A model generated the notes under the pieces. It saw only the letters and a program-made list of their open reading frames with translations. It was not told the origin of the DNA and did no database searches. Positions 15,950 through 17,339 of a stretch of DNA of 17,339 bases are shown piece by piece. This DNA is from Euryarchaeota archaeon UBA130. Lineage in GTDB: Archaea > Thermoplasmatota > Poseidoniia > Poseidoniales > Thalassarchaeaceae. Within the stretch, counting starts at the first letter, position 1, and every line of letters starts with the position of its first letter. The stretch is taken from positions 1 to 17,339 of the forward strand of contig DAVY01000009.1 of the NCBI GenBank assembly GCA_002505775.1, written 5' to 3'. The translations under genes were made by a program, and so were the position numbers.

Positions 15950-16399
15950 GTGTTTGTGTTGTCTACAGTTCCAGAGGCCTATCTCGCAGTGGCTGTCATG
16001 GCCCTCGTTGGGATAGGTTTCCCCGTTTTGAGCTTCGTTGGATCGGGCTTCTTGAGACCTAGGAAGACTGGAAATGACGCCAATAAATTAAGCTCTTGGT
16101 TGCTTCCGGGTTATGAATCGGATCAGTCCCTATACGTAAGGAGAGAATCTACTTACGAGTGTGGCGCTGATCCAGTTGGCGACGCTCATATCAATTTCCA
16201 TTTCCAATACTACTGGTACGCAATCATATTCCTCGTATTCGATATTGCATTCATGTTCCTGGCATTCGGCGGTATACTTGTTATACAAGACGGAGCTATA
16301 TCAATCTACAGTTCCTTGGGGACACTGACTGTTTTCATTGTACTAATGGGAGCCGGTGTATGGCACGTCTTCCGAAAGAGAGGCAGAATCTACATCTGA
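15950..16399 (+). CDS. nuoA: Complex I-type dehydrogenase subunit A (NuoA/FpoA)
   Basis: A membrane subunit of the proton-pumping NADH/F420H2:quinone-type dehydrogenase, lying where the membrane arm meets the peripheral arm. The 149-residue product has three TM helices (about 11-34, 88-112, 122-141) and the family signature YECG (69-72) followed by PVGDAHINFHFQYY and FLVFD, with Cys71 in the quinone-site loop. The loop between TM1 and YECG is long and hydrophilic. In the usual FD-[VIL]-E motif, D98 is kept but the Glu position is Ala100. The frame opens at GTG 15950; GTG 15956 and TTG 15959 are alternatives, the last best placed relative to GGCGGGTG. nuoB follows after a gap of ten bases, so this is the first gene of the nuo operon. 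The family call is firm, the start uncertain by up to three codons. Confidence 0.94.
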   Translation: MFVLSTVPEAYLAVAVMALVGIGFPVLSFVGSGFLRPRKTGNDANKLSSWLLPGYESDQSLYVRRESTYECGADPVGDAHINFHFQYYWYAIIFLVFDIAFMFLAFGGILVIQDGAISIYSSLGTLTVFIVLMGAGVWHVFRKRGRIYI

Positions 16400-16404
16400 G
16401 GTGA
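16398..16404 (+). promoter_or_regulatory. Shine-Dalgarno of nuoB
   Basis: GAGGTGA lies 5 bases before ATG 16410 and overlaps the nuoA stop codon (16397-16399). It fixes the nuoB start at 16410; the frame is open upstream to 16356, but that extension lies within nuoA and is not conserved in the family. Confidence 0.85.
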
Positions 16405-16409
16405 CTTCA

Positions 16410-17006
16410 ATGGCGGATGAGGATCAGAATTATGCAGTTTTCAACAGTAGGATGCTTGTAGATACAGTTGGCGACATTACAGACGAAGCTCTCAAGGCAA
16501 GTAGAATTAAGGATATAATCGGAGTTCTAGCTGGTAGGGTATTCAATTGGGGTCAAAGAAAGTCTCTGTTCCCACTTCACTTGGGTATCAAATGCTGCGC
16601 TCTGGAGATGGCCGCCGCCGGAGCGAGTCGTTTTGACGCAGAGAGATTTGGCGTATTTTTCAGATCGAGCCCCAGACAGTGTGATGTTCTTCTGGTGAAT
16701 GGCCCAATAAGCAAGAAATTTGCCGACCCAATAGTCAGGCTCTGGGAGCAGATGCCAGAGCCAAAGTGGTGCATTGCTATGGGGGAGTGCGCAATATCTG
16801 GTGGACCATACTTCCAGTCATACAATATCTTGGAAGGTGTCGATACAGTTATTCCAGTGGATGTCTACATCCCTGGGTGCCCCCCTAGACCTGAGGCATT
16901 GATTGATGGATTCGATAAACTTAGGCAGAAAATCATCAGGATAGGAGCCAAGCCTAGCAGTGATCGTCCAGCCACACAAAGGCCGTTAATTACAGGAGAC
17001 CTCTGA
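16410..17006 (+). CDS. nuoB: Complex I-type dehydrogenase subunit B (NuoB/FpoB), N2 cluster subunit
   Basis: The 198-residue peripheral-arm subunit that carries the terminal [4Fe-4S] cluster N2, which passes electrons to quinone. The ligands are visible: adjacent Cys62-Cys63 in GIKCCALEM, Cys127 in MGECAISGG and Cys157 in PGCPPRPEAL. Surrounding family blocks are intact (RFDAERFG, FRSSPRQCDVLLVNGPISKK, YNILEGVDTVIPVDVYIPGCPPRPEALIDG). Residues 1-50 form an N-terminal extension with a RVFNWGQRKSLFP entry to the core. The start at 16410 is set by a strong GAGGTGA. It follows nuoA closely and is followed four bases later by nuoC, in standard operon order. The electron donor (NADH, F420H2 or ferredoxin) cannot be told from this window because the rest of the operon is outside it. 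Confidence 0.97.
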   Translation: MADEDQNYAVFNSRMLVDTVGDITDEALKASRIKDIIGVLAGRVFNWGQRKSLFPLHLGIKCCALEMAAAGASRFDAERFGVFFRSSPRQCDVLLVNGPISKKFADPIVRLWEQMPEPKWCIAMGECAISGGPYFQSYNILEGVDTVIPVDVYIPGCPPRPEALIDGFDKLRQKIIRIGAKPSSDRPATQRPLITGDL

Positions 17007-17010
17007 TACA

Positions 17011-17339
17011 ATGTCTCGAGTTGTCCCATCATCCATTCAGAAGGAAGCAGCAGAGAAGACAGCCTCAGCGATCAGCAGGATAAAGGGCTCCGAGGCAGAG
17101 GTAGTGGAAAGGTCCAGCGGAACTAGACCAAGATGGACCGTTTCAGTGAAATGCAATCCAGAAAACTGGAGGGGTCTAGCCGAGAAGCTATACAGTACTC
17201 ACGAAGTAGATTATTGCTCCATGATAACTGGAATTCACTGGCCCGACGGACCCTCTGAGAAGAAATGGGAAGTAGTGTACCACTTTCTCAGGACAGGGGT
17301 GAAGAATCCTCCTGAGATTGATGGAGTTCAACAACCGAT
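17011..17339 (+). CDS. nuoC: Complex I-type dehydrogenase subunit C (NuoC, 30 kDa), 5' part only
   Basis: The reading frame opens at ATG 17011 (MSRVVPSSIQKEAAEK) and runs off the window after 109 codons. The N-terminal part has the form of the 30-kDa subunit: RPRWTVSVKCNPENWRGLAEKLYSTHEVDYCSMITGIHWPDG, then KWEVVYHFL, matching the L...L-x-x-x-x-x-[DF]-x-x-x-x-[DI]-x-W and [FW]-x-V-x-Y-[HN] pattern of NuoC. Together with NuoB and NuoD it forms part of the peripheral arm of the dehydrogenase. GGAG at 16995-16998 is a possible Shine-Dalgarno. Only four bases separate it from the nuoB stop, as expected in an operon. Confidence 0.9.
   Translation, partial: MSRVVPSSIQKEAAEKTASAISRIKGSEAEVVERSSGTRPRWTVSVKCNPENWRGLAEKLYSTHEVDYCSMITGIHWPDGPSEKKWEVVYHFLRTGVKNPPEIDGVQQP

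Noticed and set aside
15877..16062. Small + strand frame over the nuoA leader
   Set aside because: It overlaps nuoA in another frame, has no domain and no ribosome-binding site.
16356..16409. N-terminal extension of NuoB starting inside nuoA
   Set aside because: It overlaps the conserved end of nuoA, has no family similarity, and ATG 16410 has a strong Shine-Dalgarno.

Overview
The window looks like a piece of a marine planktonic archaeal chromosome. The best guess is a Thermoplasmata-type euryarchaeon of the Marine Group II/III kind (Candidatus Poseidoniia), because it combines an archaeal/eukaryotic-type ribosomal protein L15e, a small archaeal PRC-barrel protein, giant acidic secreted proteins with a single C-terminal membrane anchor, and a nuoABC complex I cluster. 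The lineage is inferred; the archaeal assignment itself is firm. All recognised genes are on the + strand, packed closely, with gaps of about 50-170 bases.

Left flank (1-1080): the 3' end of a tRNA gene with an encoded CCA (possibly tRNA-Tyr), a 168-base spacer with a long-range inverted repeat, rpl15e with a strong Shine-Dalgarno, and a PRC-barrel gene that overlaps rpl15e by a GTGA junction.

Centre (1137-15868): about 14.7 kb of five consecutive cell-surface genes. They encode (a) an 801-residue protein with tandem beta domains, PKD/Ig-like domains with DxDxDG calcium-loop motifs, one transmembrane (TM) segment and a cytoplasmic C-terminal zinc ribbon; (b) a 1464-residue secreted protein of unknown family with recurring D-[IVLF]-P motifs and no C-terminal anchor; (c) a 186-residue N-in/C-out membrane protein whose ATG overlaps the stop of (b) by one base; (d) a 1492-residue subtilisin-family (S8, KP-43-like) protease with an intact Asp/His/Ser triad, a CARDB/NEW3-type stalk, one TM segment and a cytoplasmic C4HC3 zinc finger; and (e) an 896-residue anchored stalk of seven NEW3-like repeats with paired cysteines. 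A and d place an ectodomain outside and a zinc finger inside. A plausible but unproven reading is a surface protein-degradation and adhesion apparatus in which two components could report to the cytoplasm.

Right flank (15950-17339): nuoA, nuoB and the start of nuoC, the beginning of a complex I-type (Nuo/Fpo) operon. NuoB keeps its N2 cluster cysteines; NuoA lacks the usual Glu of its FDxE motif.

Several transcription units (genes at 3626, 8635, 13178 and nuoA) carry a short inverted repeat just before the start codon. In the first two it covers the Shine-Dalgarno. No mobile elements, CRISPR arrays or rRNA genes were seen.
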